This document shows, one piece after another, positions 10,633 through 23,103 of a DNA stretch of 64,000 nucleotides; position 1 is the stretch's first letter, and each line of letters opens with the position of its first letter. The notes beneath the pieces are model-generated. The model ran no database searches, was not told where the DNA came from, and worked only from the letters and a program-made list of their open reading frames with translations. The translations under genes and the position numbers were made by a program. The stretch is from NCBI RefSeq assembly GCF_021347895.1, contig NC_067120.1, positions 10,773,361 to 10,837,360 of the forward strand, read 5' to 3'. This DNA comes from Acanthochromis polyacanthus (lineage: Eukaryota; Chordata; Actinopteri; Pomacentridae).

Positions 10633-13600
10633 ATGATAAAACCTATAAATCTTCTTAGGATAACATTATGCCTAAAATGAATAGAATTCCAGTCATTGTA
10701 AAGCAGTATTTTTGTCAGAGTAAGAATCTAAGAGTTGCTTTATCCTCAAAGCTCAACATCTACTAAGGCTGAAAACATTCGTGAGGACATTTGACATATT
10801 TATATTGCTAAAAATGGAACCAGCACAAAGAACAGACAACATCATTACATACAGGTAATATCAAAATAAAGCTTTAGGTCAGAAATCATGCTAATTGTTG
10901 AATGCTATGAATACTTTATGCATTCTTAAATTCACACTACTTTGATGCACAGCCTGAGCACAAGACCAGGGAAGATAGAATTACTAATTTAAAAAAAAGG
11001 GAGAAAAAGGGAGGAAAAAAAAGCAGAATGAACAGAGAGGTGTGTTGAATTTCAAGGAGCTACTCCAAAACTAAAACAGGCGCAAGATGTGCAGGATTCA
11101 AGATCCACAGGATAAGCAACCTTATCCTTGAAAAATCAGATAGTAACTCGGTAGTATTTTACAGCCATTAAAACCTCTTTCAGACCTAACATACACACAG
11201 AGTCCCATACACGAATAATCATTTGGAGCATGTGTGTTTTATCCTGAGGAGGAAGCGTGTCTGCAGCCCTTCAAAGAAGTAATCTACCAGCTCCCTTCAT
11301 CATTACTTTACAGGGAAACACAACACCACAGGAAAATGGCTAAAGATGCACATTACCTCCTGGAAACAGAAATAGTGCACACTGTCCTGTTGCATCAGCA
11401 ACAGATTCGAGACCCATTCTTGCCATTTTCCCCCCATCACTAGTGAAATATCATCATCAGTAATACCATTTAGCCAGGATTAGGTTGTACATTTTTATTT
11501 AAAAATGCTGCCAATAAACATAAACAAATAAATGGCTCATAATGGCATGAAAGAGGATGAAATTTAAACCAGTGACATTGAATAAAAAAAGTCCATGCTA
11601 TGTGTTTTTATTCACCAGGATCACAGCTGTGTAGTTTTTCAGATAAAATATTGCATTTCTCCATGTTTTGTAGCTTAACAGTCTGCATGAAAAAGAGGCA
11701 AAAGCACCATAGTGGAGTGCATCTCACACACGCCCTGTCATGTTCAGATAATAGTACAAAAGTTGTCTGTTTTTTTCTCTGTGCGTTTGTGTCAATCCAA
11801 GAACAGCACCTCTTTAGTACATTAGGTCATCGGTGACATACAAAGCAGAGTCTGTGTTAAATGCTCATAGTCACTGAATGACTAAATGACAATGAAATGT
11901 AAATCAGTGAGAGTGAAAAACAAAGAAATAAACTTCACTACACTCAGACAGGGTTACTGTATGCTGCATGAATCTGGAGCAAGCTACATTTAATGTCCCA
12001 CAAGATTTTGAGGCATGAAATGTAAACACCCCAGTGTGTAATACGTCCCGAAAATCACAAAAGATGAACAATGTCCATATTTGTATGTATATGCTGTGCT
12101 CACTCCTGACACAGCGTTACAAAGGGAACTGTGGACTGTGAGATGTGGTTGCTGCAAAACGTCGCAGAACAAGGAGCTGTTCTTCATGCATGAACTGAAT
12201 TATCAATTGATTTGATTGTTGTTGTTGTGACACAACACAATTTAAGGTTCAAATCCAGCTTCACCTACAGATGTTGGATTGGGACCGAGACTGGTGACTT
12301 GATTGTTGTCAGGGAACTGTATTTCAGAAATTCTTGATTTAATTATAAATTTTGATAACAAATGCAATTTTTTAAAATTAATTTAAGCTCAATATTTTTT
12401 TAATCAAAAACTTGATATTTCCAATGAGGACTGGATTTTTTTTATTCAGGTTCTCTTCAAAGGACCCAGGAGCATGACACAGCAGGCAGGCTGTAAAAGC
12501 AAAAAGCAGATTCAAGGCTCCCAAAAAGCAGGCAAGCAAACAAAGAACCGGGAGCAGGCTGAGGAAGAATCCAAAGTACGGGGAAGCTGGAACTAATCTT
12601 GGAGCAAAAACAGAACGGTGGAAATCTAAGGCACTAAGCACAAAGCAGCTATCTGGCAGATGAGTAGCGCTGAACAGAGGCTACGTACGCTGCAGGGTGG
12701 ACTGGTGAAGTGGCTGCAGGTGAGCAGAGGGGCGGTGGAGATCGACTGATGCAGCAGGTGATGCAGCAGGGCAGGTTGGATCAGCTGGTCTGAAGAGGCA
12801 GGACAGTGGATCATGGCAACACAAAAAAAACATACAGAAAGAAAGAGGAAAAAAATCTAAACTGACATGTACACATCAAATAGGCAACACAACTAAATAC
12901 ATCAGATGTCTACATGTCAAAAACAACCAGTATATTTTTTGTTTAGGAAATTCTGAACACAGAAGATAAATTTATGAAAGACTTTTGATTTTGACTGCAG
13001 AAAATGTGTTGTTTTACCAAGATATCTTGAATCAAATCTGACGAATGCATTTATGTCATATTTGCATAAAACTGGATGTATCATTTGAATTAATTTTGAA
13101 TTTGAGAAGTGTAAACACGGCTGATTGCTCAACTTACTTTTCTGGAAATTAGCCCTAGAATTTATGTCTCAGCCTTTAATCAGCTTTATGTGAAATTTCG
13201 GTTTCTCTGTTTTCAGAATATGTTCCAAGTGGTCCTTTGGTTTGAAAAAAAAACCTCCAAAGGGCTGTTTGTGGCCACAGTTCCAGACCAACCAGTCGCG
13301 AGTGCAAAAATCAACCAAACACATTCATCAATGAATATTCATTATGGTATTTTTTTTCTTATATTGCTTCTTTTTCCCAAAAAAATATGAATTCACTGTA
13401 TGTGTCCAAGCAGTGCACTGGTTGATGAAACAAAAGGGTGAAAAACAGCAGCAGTACTTTAACTGGATAACATCATGTGAGCTTAGACTTATTAAGCCTG
13501 ATCTGATCAAATGTCATATCTCATCTTGACATTGCAACAGCACCATATGGTTGAATCCGGTAAAGAAGTTAGTTAGGAAAGACACTTCAAAAAGTTTTGC

Positions 13601-14348
13601 TAACATTGAGCACTGGCAACCACAAGACACTGCGCATCCTTAAAGCATAACAGACATGTCATGGTAAAGCATCTGCAAAGCCTTGATGTTTTGAGAGATT
13701 TCTACACTTACGTGGGCTTACAGTCTTTATCTTCAACTCTGTCAATCATTACATTCCTTTCTCCTACCTTTAAAAGCACATTAAGCCAAACACTATTTGT
13801 GTGTCTGTGAAGGCACCATTTTGTCACCAGTGTGAACAAAAACAATGGGCTCACTATGGATGGCAATGAATAAAAGGCTTTTTAAAGACAAATTACATGT
13901 AATATAAAATTAATCTAAAATTATCACTCCTCTGCTGCTTTAGCAAAGTCATGCTAGTTGCCTCTGTCAGCACAGTGTTGCCTGTAAAACCCTGAAGTAG
14001 TCTGTAGCAGATATCACACATAGCAGGAGGTAGTCTATGCCTAAGACGGTATCTTAACACGAGGCAAATTTTTCAAAGCTGAAAAGATTGATGAACTTAA
14101 AAAAACAGCTCTGTACCAGCAGCTAGTGATTAAGATTTGACTGATGTGATAATAATTCATTGACTATGACACAGTAATTTAGTGTGGAGTGAAAACCAAA
14201 TTCGCAAAAAAAAAATATAGCTAGATGCTAAATTGCTTCAACGGCAAATAGGAGTGTAGCTGTGGTCCACGCAAAATCAGAGTACTTTATGTTCCCTGTG
14301 TTGAGGGAGCAAGCATTGTACGGCTATAATAATAAATAAATAAAGACC

Positions 14349-14553
14349 CTGAAGAGCCAACACGGTGTCCTTTTGTCTTTAAGTTTTATTAGACTGTAGA
14401 CTATGAGCTCAGTTTGTTCCTCTTATGAACGTTTAGCATTCAAGTAATTGAACTGAAGAGCCAACACGGTATCCTTTTGTCTTTAAGTTTTATTAGACTG
14501 TAGACTATGAGCTCAGTTTGTTCCTCTTATGAACGTTTAGCATTCAAGTAATT
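14349..14553. repeat. Recent 104-bp tandem duplication
   Basis: The segment starting CTGAAGAGCCAACACGGT at 14,349 recurs at 14,453. Over 101 bases the copies differ at one site (GGTGTCC against GGTATCC). The near identity in neutral-looking DNA points to a young duplication or an assembly artefact. Confidence 0.93.
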
Positions 14554-14559
14554 TTGTTT

Positions 14560-16060
14560 TTTCAGACAGTTCAGTGATAAACACACAGGAAGAGATAATA
14601 GAGGCACAACAGAAGACAGTTCTAATAGGATTCAGTCCTCGGCAAGCAAAGGACTGTCATACCAAAAAGATGCTCAACCTTAGTGTCTTTCCTCTCTGCT
14701 TGTAGTTCATCAGATTCATTTCTGTTATACTAAACTCTCCCACATGGCCAACAAACATACCTAAGATAGCTCAGTCAAAAATGAGCATATTGGAGAGTTG
14801 ATTAGAAACTCAGAGCATGCGATGAAATTAAGGTCACGTTGCCCCTCCTGCACCACTGACGCCTATTTATGCTATCAGTATCTGAACAATGTTTTGGTGG
14901 TCCAGGTGTGTACCACTCTATCATTTTCACTAAATAGTAAAAATGAAGGGACAGATAGAAATAACATGAAACAAAGGTCTTCAGCAAGACTTCAAATGGG
15001 GATGTTGCTTTCCACTGTCCACCTGTATGACAAATCATTGTCCATTTACTACTGCAAATGTGAAAAGAGTAGAGTGTATAGTACAGCCTTTGTGGCTCTA
15101 ACCGGAGCTGAAAAAATCAAGGAAGGTCACTTGAGGCAATTCTGAGGTAAGTCTGTTTGCATTCAGACCTAGAACCCCTCCTGTTCCTTGTGTCTGTTCT
15201 GCTTCCTGTTTCTAAAACTCACTTTACTCTTAGTTTTGATATATCTCTCTCTCTCCCTCTCTGAATGTATGGAACTAAAAGAAGTGAAAGCACCTTCTGG
15301 GCACATCCCTTCCGCAGGAACCTACAGTATGCATTTGCTGCCTTCAGGTCTCCGTGGTCTTGTATTTTGTTTTTATTATGACGTGCAGATGGATGTAGGC
15401 AAGGTTCAGGTTGATTGCAGTCTGTCTTCTTGCAGGAAGCTTCAGAGGTTTCCGGATTTTTCCAGTTTCTATAGGAGCAGCAGTCCGTTGGCTGCTGTTT
15501 ATGCCTCTTAAAATGTTTCTCAAAAGCAGTGATCAATGGCCAACCATCTCAAGTATCTCAAGCAGGTCCTCCAAAGTCTTGAGGTATCTCAAGACCTTGA
15601 GTAGCATCTGATCTCGATTCCTGTCCGTCCAGTCTGGTCCAGCCGGTCAGTCTGTATGTAGCTGAAACGTGGTCTGTCTTGTTCTAGCATCCAGCCCAGA
15701 ACCCTCAATGCACTTCGTCTCCCATGAAAAATGAGAATGAACTCATTGTTGCAATAAACAGTAGCCGTCCAAACTTGATTCAGGCTTCTGGATGCAGCCA
15801 TCAGAGAGTATGTTTACACAAACCAAGACTGCAAGTTTGTTAAATCCAGCTGAAGTGTCTGCATAGATGGTCAAACGTGAGTCAAAATGTAGACACTGAC
15901 TTCTGCACAGTCCTTTGCAGATAAATGCAGATGATAAATTCTGACGTAAACTAGGAAGACACAGAGAGTAAAATTGAGTTTTGTATCTGGTCTCTGACTG
16001 AGTGGTCAAATGTCACACATGGCAGATGTAAGTAAACAGACTTAAGATGGCTTCTACGCA
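14560..16060. other. Non-coding stretch, open frames not supported
   Basis: Open frames of about 105-115 codons occur at 14,798-15,145 and 15,188-15,511 (+) and 15,219-15,536 (-). None resembles a known protein or is framed by convincing splice sites. A short CT tract lies at 15,244-15,262. Confidence 0.4.
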
Positions 16061-16061
16061 C

Positions 16062-16420
16062 TTCTGCATCTATCTATCCATTTACTATACCCACTTTATC
16101 CAGCAAAAAAGGGGGCTGGAGTCTATTCTAATCGGCAAAAAGCAGGGTAAACAATGGGCAAATTGCAAGCCCATCACAGGGCCAACACAAAGAGACAGAC
16201 AACCATTCACACTCACACCTACAGCCACTTTAGAATCAACAAATAACCCTCCATGCATGTCTTCGGACTGTGGGAGGAAGCTGGAACACCCAGAGAAAAC
16301 AAAAGCAGGCACAGGAAGGACATGCAAACCCCACTCAGAGAGGCCCTGGCCTAGCAGGAGATTCACACCTAGAACTTCCTAGCTGTGAAGTGAGAGTACT
16401 ACTTACTTCACCACCCCATG
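16062..16420 (-). mobile_element. tRNA-derived SINE, full-length-like
   Basis: Read on the minus strand, it has a tRNA-like head near 16,420 (GTGGTGAAGTAAGTAGTACT) and a degraded B box (about 16,365-16,375). A long, very common fish body follows: GTTTGCATGTCCTTCC, then CTTCCTCCCACAGTCCGAAG, GAATGGTTGTCTGTCTC and GGCCCTGTGATGGGC. It ends near ACTCCAGCCCCC and GGATAAAGTGGG, the expected 3' end. This body is familiar across teleosts. Divergence is moderate. Confidence 0.75.
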
Positions 16421-17745
16421 GATGATATTTCATACCTGACATAGTGCAGAAAGAAAAATGTATTCAAGCTCAAATGACAAATGTTACTTGTTGGAGTCGT
16501 TATCAGTTTGTCGTGAGCCTCTACCAGATAATAAAGACCAAGTCCCCTCAGAGTTATGTTCTTAATAGATTAAAGTATCTTTTGGACTCAGTCTCTAGAA
16601 GATTTTTTTGTACATCTGAATTACAGTCAAAAAGGTGGTTAATTTATTTTGAAAGTCATCTCGCTAACCAGCATTATGTGCAAACGACATGTAAAATCAC
16701 AAACATAGACTTCACATTTAGCACAAAACCCAAGGAAGCCAAGACAATGTGATGAAAGACCTTTCCTGAGATACATCTTGGGCTGCTAAAATGAGCCAAA
16801 CCTTCCTTCTATTCAAAGACCTGGGAGTTTAGTTACGTTCACCTCAAAGTTCTTTAACTACAAAGAAAAAGAATAATTAGTATACAAAGTCCACTGGTCA
16901 CGTGAGTACCTTGTGAATTTTCAAATACTGGCTTAAGTTGCTCAAAACCTTCATAATATACTGAGTTGCTACATTCTGACAGCAGCACAATGCAGCAGGA
17001 CTTCAGCTTGGTTAGCACATTACTGTAAAAAGAAAGTCACAATGGCCCTGTTCACACCTGCCATCAGCATGCGTCTTGGGTGATCTAGTCACAAGTGGAG
17101 AATGTCAGTTCACACCTAGCATTCGAATGCCTCTCAACATGCATCTTGAATGGCTTCTCACTCCCCTGCTCCACGCATAAATGAACATGTACATCATTTC
17201 CCTGTGCCAAGATCAAATGTGAATGTTTTTAAACGGTAGGTTGCCTGCAGTTGAACTTCAGTGTGATGCTGTTGGCCGGTAAATGAGTACGTTCTTCCAC
17301 TTATCACTTACGCAGAGCCTGTCAGATGACTAAAAGATTCTTTAATGTGATTTAGAACACATTCGTAGACACGCTGCTAAAAGACTGTGGCCCTGTGCAG
17401 CCCAGACCAATGACATCTCCATGTGTCCACTGTGTGCCTTGGGTCACACATGTACATGGGATTAGATCAACCAATATACATGCTAATGTCAAGTGGGAAG
17501 AATGTCTACCAAATGTTGAATGTGGCAGCTCAGTTTACAAGATGTGATTGATGTTTAAAAGCCCCGCCAGTAGTTGGCTTGGTAGACAGAAGAACTGACT
17601 TTAGCTCTCTTTTTACTAACAGCAGAACACAATTTGATAAAGGTAGCTCCATCCTTTGGATACCTTGCTAAAATGACTGGTCCTCCAATTTTTCTGTTTA
17701 AATTATCAGATTTCTTAGTGTGATCCATTAATAAGTCATCTTGAG
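16421..17745. other. Non-coding stretch without recognisable features
   Basis: No exon, RNA gene or repeat family recognised. The 102-codon frame at 16,444-16,752 has no family resemblance. Confidence 0.4.
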
Positions 17746-19136
17746 TATTGAGTGGAGTTCAAAAGTCTGAGACCAGACTGAAAAACTAATATTTTAGTGT
17801 AAACCAAAAATTTATAAATACAATGAAGAAGAAATATGTAACATTTTAGACTATTTTTAGTTCAGCATTGAAATTTATGGAGATTTGTGGCAGTAAGCAT
17901 GTAAACTCCTCTGTACAAAGGGTTTAATTGAGCTGTAGCCTTCTATTGGGGCAGCATTCAGATGATACTCTGGACAACTTGACTCATCAGATGTTTCTTC
18001 AAGTGAATCAACTTGCAGCCACCATTCTCCTATTAGAAATATAGTTGTGCCTCAAGTTTCCAGCAGAAAAACACCTAGCAAGTAACTTTGCAATAGTGGG
18101 GAAACATGACAGTGGAACTAAGTGACAGTGTCAGAAGTCACATTGTTATTCTGAGCCAAGAGGAGCATTCTCATCATTAAATTATGGCAGGGAGAGAGTA
18201 AGTTGGCAGTACATAGCACAAAACATTTTACGGAAACTGGATCAACTGTATCCAAAGCAGGATCAGGCAGACCAAAAGTGAGCACAGCATCAGAAGACCC
18301 AAACATCAAGTTTTGTTCATTGAAGGATAGTAAAGCACCTTCATGACAGATACAGAAATTGCTAATCAAAAACCACAATACTCCAATTAGCAAATGTCTT
18401 TGAGGGTGAGTAGAAGTCTCAAAACCACTTCTCAGGAGGGGAAAGAAGGTGAAACGCTTGGGGTGGTCTAGGACATAGTGGATGATGGTTAAAAGTCCCA
18501 TTTACTGATCAGTCTAAGTTGGGAAGGGTGTATGTAAAGAGACCAACAAGAAAGAGAGTGATACTGTGAATCAACCACAGCGAAACAAGATGATGGGAGT
18601 ATTGACGTTTGAGGAAGGCATTGCCCACTTGAAGTTAGACACCTGCACTACAGTACCATTCCTGACCAAAAAGAAGTAGCACTCTTCTTGTGACACATGC
18701 TCCACCCTCTGGTCTGCAACTTGGTTGAGAAGGATTCATAGCCACCCTAAACACACCTCAAAAGTTGTCAAGAAGTTCTTGAGTTCCAAAGAAGACCAAG
18801 GAGTGCAGCCTGTCATCGTGACTTTCTTCCACAATTGCCTGACCTCAACTCTGCTGAACGTTTATGGGGCACTTAAAGACTGAAAAAACAAAACATTCCT
18901 GACAACACAGCAAGCTCTTTGGAACATTGTCAGGCCATGCTGTGATAACATGGCTTATTGGGTTTTATACAAACCTGCAGAATCCATGTCAGCTTGAGTG
19001 CATGGTGTCGGAAGCAAAAAGAGGGTAGACCAAAGAGATATTCTGTAATGTGTTTTTTTTTTTTTGTGAAATTTGGACATGAATACAAAGTCATAACATC
19101 TTCAATTGGGGTCTCACATTTTTGGACCACTTTGTA
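17746..19136 (+). mobile_element. Decayed Tc1-like transposon with transposase relic
   Basis: The ends are imperfect inverted repeats (AGTGGAGTTCAAAAGTCTGAGACC at the left against AGTGGTCCAAAAATGTGAGACC inverted at the right), with TA at 17,746 and 19,135, for a length of about 1.39 kb, the normal Tc1 size. The plus strand retains transposase pieces. GSGRPKVSTASED near 18,260-18,300 belongs to the DNA-binding region, and DLNSAERLWGTLK near 18,840-18,880 corresponds to the DxNxxExxW block of the DD34E catalytic domain. Multiple stops and frameshifts make it inactive. Confidence 0.82.
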
Positions 19137-19955
19137 CCTGAGACTGTTCCAAAAACTTCTGTGAATGTTGAATGAAGTGCTTTTGATTAAAAGAACAACA
19201 TAACTGGAACAAAGTACTTACTGAATTGTCAGACTGTGTCTGAAACCCATTCCCATCTCACCTTTGCAATAAGGCAATCAGTGGAAACTCCATCCAACAT
19301 TTTTGGCCAGCCTCAACAAGAATGCCCATGTCATATGGGAAGGTGCGTGGAGGTTGAAAAGCAAGCAGGTTTTTATCAATGTTCAAGTGCTATGTAAAAA
19401 AAAAAAAAAACTTTTACAAGTGCTTCCACAACACCAAGTTTGCCTTTGAGGAGGGACAACCTTACTCCTATTTGTGAAGTGTTTTGGCTTGTGTACCTAC
19501 TCAGAACAGGTGTTGACACTTAAATGTAGACGTGATTGGGCAACATATTTCAAACATGCTGATCACCTTAGAGCTGTTAGTTGGTCAACTGATTTAGCCG
19601 CCACTGGACTGCAGTTCTGCTGACAAAGAAACCAAAAACGTCAGTTTACAAGTCCCTATACAAAACCAAATACAAAAAATAACTTAGGATAAAGCTGTGC
19701 AATGTAATTTACATTGCTTGTGTGTCAGGTAATAATGTCACAATGAGATCTGGACCTTCTGTCAATGTATTACCCAAGTTAGTGTCACTTCCCCTCCATT
19801 TGCAAAGAAAGACGAACCCTGATGATAACTTTCAATTGCACCAGCACAAAGGCAAGTTTGTTTCTGTATAAAAGAAGAGGCCAATTAAAGGAAAGCTAAC
19901 ACTGGCCATAATGTGTGACTCTCTTGTGCAGTAAAACCCTTTAAACCCAATTGCA

Positions 19956-20130
19956 GGCGCCCCAATAGCTCACCTGGCTGAGCAGGTAACAAGTGAACTG
20001 GGGCTGCAGGTCTCCACAACAAGGATCAGTTCTGACCTATGGCATTAATGCTGCATGCATTTCCCTCTCTTCTCCCCTACCGTTCCTGTCACCCAGCTGC
20101 TCCATAACGAAAGCTCAAAAGATAATCTTA
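19956..20130 (+). mobile_element. tRNA-derived SINE
   Basis: It starts GGCGCCCCAATAGCTCACCT, a tRNA-like A box region, followed by a diverged B box region and then GCTGCATGCATTTCCCTCTC and TTCCTGTCACCCAGCTG. This matches the abundant percomorph SINE whose body is GCTGCATGTCATTCCCC plus a CT-rich run and an AAAG-type tail, seen here as GAAAGCTCAAAAGATAATC. Confidence 0.72.
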
Positions 20131-21189
20131 AACAAGTTTTCCACCTTTCCTCAACACTGTACACACCGCCGCCACCATACAAATACAGAAATACCTTCAA
20201 GGACAAGCTGTTGCATTTACCTGATACTGTAGTAAGGCTAAGTGAGGAAAAGTTGCAGTAGGTCAGCCAGTTACTTTCCACTGCAGCTGCTCATCATCTG
20301 GCAGAATTGAAGAGAATAGACTGTGTCCATGTCTATGCTGTATAGCTATTCAACTACGGATGGGTACGGTATAATACATAGATACATGCCAATGTTAGAA
20401 CACCTAGAAAAAGACCTATCACAGTATTAGGGTGTGAAGTTTGGGATTCTTATTGTCCAATTACATTACATTCTTGCTGTCAAGATTTGTTTAAAAATTG
20501 ATTATTGATACAATTAATAGAAAAGGGGTTCGTTTCAAGGGCTGTATTTTGGTACACTGTGTGCCACAGGCTAATGGAGCAACCATTCATTCTTTTCCAG
20601 TAAATCCCAGTATATGAACAGAGCTTGGCAATTAAGCTAGCTACTCTTGATGAACTGTCTGATTGAAGACAAAAAAAAACAAAACAGTGGAACCATGTAT
20701 TGGAGGCTTAATTTATTTAAAAACATCTGTTGAAATAAATTGAAACACATTACTGCCTGGATGAGAGCAGTGGAATTAAAGTGCAATTTACTGGCCACCA
20801 CCAAAGCTTGATTATCTTTTGTAAAACAAATGTTGGAGAGCTGTTACCTGGGCTAACCCATAGTTGCCCATAAAGCAGGAGTAGGTCGAGTGATTTTTCC
20901 TCACCTGATCCAAGTCGGGTGAATCTAATATTGCATCATATGTGTTGATTGGCTCATTTGCTTGTTATGAAGGTGACGTGCTCATTGAAAATACAATTAT
21001 TTAAAATAATCCAATGTCAACAGTAACAAACGGCAAACAACAGAAGTGAGTAAGTCTTTGTGCAATATCATTTTAATATCAAATCATTAAAATTATATCA
21101 CTGTACAGTAATTATCTTACGTCCAAGTTGAACAGTAGGGTATTTGCTCTTATGTAAAATTAAAAACAGTTTAGATTTTGCGTATTAAA

Positions 21190-21830
21190 ATTCAGGCGCC
21201 CAAGGAGAAACCCCAAAGCAGCTGAAGTTGTTTGGACTCAGTCAGACTCAGTCCTCTTCAGCATGGAGGATACTAGAGTCCACACATTACTGGAGAGTTA
21301 TTTTGCCATCTTTCACACAATTTCTTGTCAGCTTTTTGAATTGTGTTGCTATTCCTTCCTCTTTAAAACACTCCAGAGGTGTTCTATTGCAGTCAAGTCT
21401 GGTGACACACTTGGCCAGGTCATAGTTTTCACTTTTTTCTTCTTTAGACGTGTGATTTTGGCAGCGTGCTTTGGATGGTTTTCATGCTGGAATATTCCTC
21501 TTCTGTAAATCTTAGGCAGACTGGGAGGCATCTTGTCGAGTCAGTATTTTGTTTTTTTCATAGCCATTCATGGTGCCATCTATAAATGTCTTCTCCCCAA
21601 CAGGTTGTGCACTCCTGGAACACTATATTATCACATTCTGACCTCTGTGCGTCACTGTCAGGACTATGCATTCACCGTGGCAGTCCTAGCAGGTTTGTCT
21701 TGGTCTCTTCTGACCAAAGAATGTGCTCCCAGTGTTCATCAGGCTTCTTTATTGTCCTTAATCAAAGACTAACCTTGCAGTTTTGTACCAAACCAGAACA
21801 GCAGTCACAACAGGTCATTATATAACCATG
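21190..21830 (-). mobile_element. Tc1-like transposase remnant
   Basis: On the minus strand, 21,531-21,349 encodes HENHPKHAAKITR and then WPSVSPDLTAIEHLWSVLKR. These correspond to the QDNDPKH and WPSQSPDLNPIEHLW blocks of Tc1-like DD34E transposases. Upstream pieces (HWEHILWSEETKTN and FIDGTMNGY, about 21,740-21,550) lie in other frames. Frameshifts make it a pseudogene. Terminal inverted repeats were not clear. Confidence 0.8.
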
Positions 21831-23064
21831 CTCATGCAAAACGTTTATTGAAAATCACAGGTGTAGTCAATTTGGTTTAAATGATCACAGACTTTTTAAT
21901 GTGTGTGTTAGAGATAAGAGATGTATTGGCTTTTATTGCAGTGACTTTCTTTCTGGTGCCTAGAAAGGCACAATAAACCTCATGCTACTTCCAGACATGC
22001 ATTATTTGCTTTGCCAGCACTTGAGCGCCAAGTCAGCTATAGCTGGGTTTTCAGAGAAATCACACATTCCATGTCATAATTACAACAGATTACATGAACG
22101 CTACTTGCAGTTGGGAAAATGCTAATTACGTAAATTCCAACACCATTTTTTTTACCTTTTACTCTGTACAGCTAACTTCAACCACTATTCACACTGGCAC
22201 AATACAAATAAAATCCAAAAACACTTTGGTAGTAAACATAAATGCTGTCTGAATTATGTGATCTGGCAACATTTCTTATACTGCGTGCAGTAGGGCTGTG
22301 ATTGGGGTGGACTGACAAAGCTCACTATTTCTGGTGTCTGATTGTGCTTTACCAAAAAACTGCTTTGGTCACTGCATTACTTCTGACTCTTTCAATATCT
22401 GACTAAGACCACAACCTTTTACTAATCTTACCCAAGTGCTATGGGTGCCTAAAAATAACCATCATCAAAAAGAAGCAACCAAGCTTTAGTTGCCACAAGC
22501 AGATATTGCATTATAAGAAAATGTATTGAAATTTCGTAGATTCATTCTCTAAGAACACTTTGCATTCATTAGAAATATTTCATCACCTTCTTGATAATAC
22601 ATTTTATTAATGTACCATCATGTTTCTTCTTGCTCTTGAAAATTAATAGTCCATAATTGTAATTTGGAAGAGGCAGTTTAGAGCAGAGGCACCAACTTGC
22701 AGTGTCTCACACATGGGAAGTACTTTCTCGATTTTCACACAGTTTTTAGAGATTACTTCAAATCCTGCGACAACAACGTCCATGCAGTTATCATCCTTGG
22801 AATAAAAGAGTGTTGTTAAAATAGGAGAATTAAGAGTCTTATTTAATATAACAGCGAAGATATCTCAGTGCAAACAGCTCATCGCAGCAGTAGGTTTAGC
22901 TTAGAAGCATATGTGGTACAGCAGCAGAAGAACTCCAGATCAAGTCAACAATCGCAGCAAGACTATGGAGCATACATCAGCACCAACATCAGATAAGTGG
23001 CTAGTTGAAAAAATACAGCAATGAACATAGGCGTTCCATATATTTATACTATTTCAATGTATGC

Positions 23065-23103
<39 letters not shown>

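Larger units (their letters stand above)
9730..14348. other. Non-coding stretch with microsatellite and hairpin
   Basis: No supported exon. It contains the CTAT microsatellite at 10,209-10,273 and the perfect hairpin at 10,599-10,632, both listed separately. The remainder is AT-rich single-copy-looking sequence with only short random open frames. Confidence 0.5.

Noticed and set aside
18118..18501. 127-codon minus-strand open frame
   Set aside because: Antisense to the Tc1 transposase relic, which explains the sequence.
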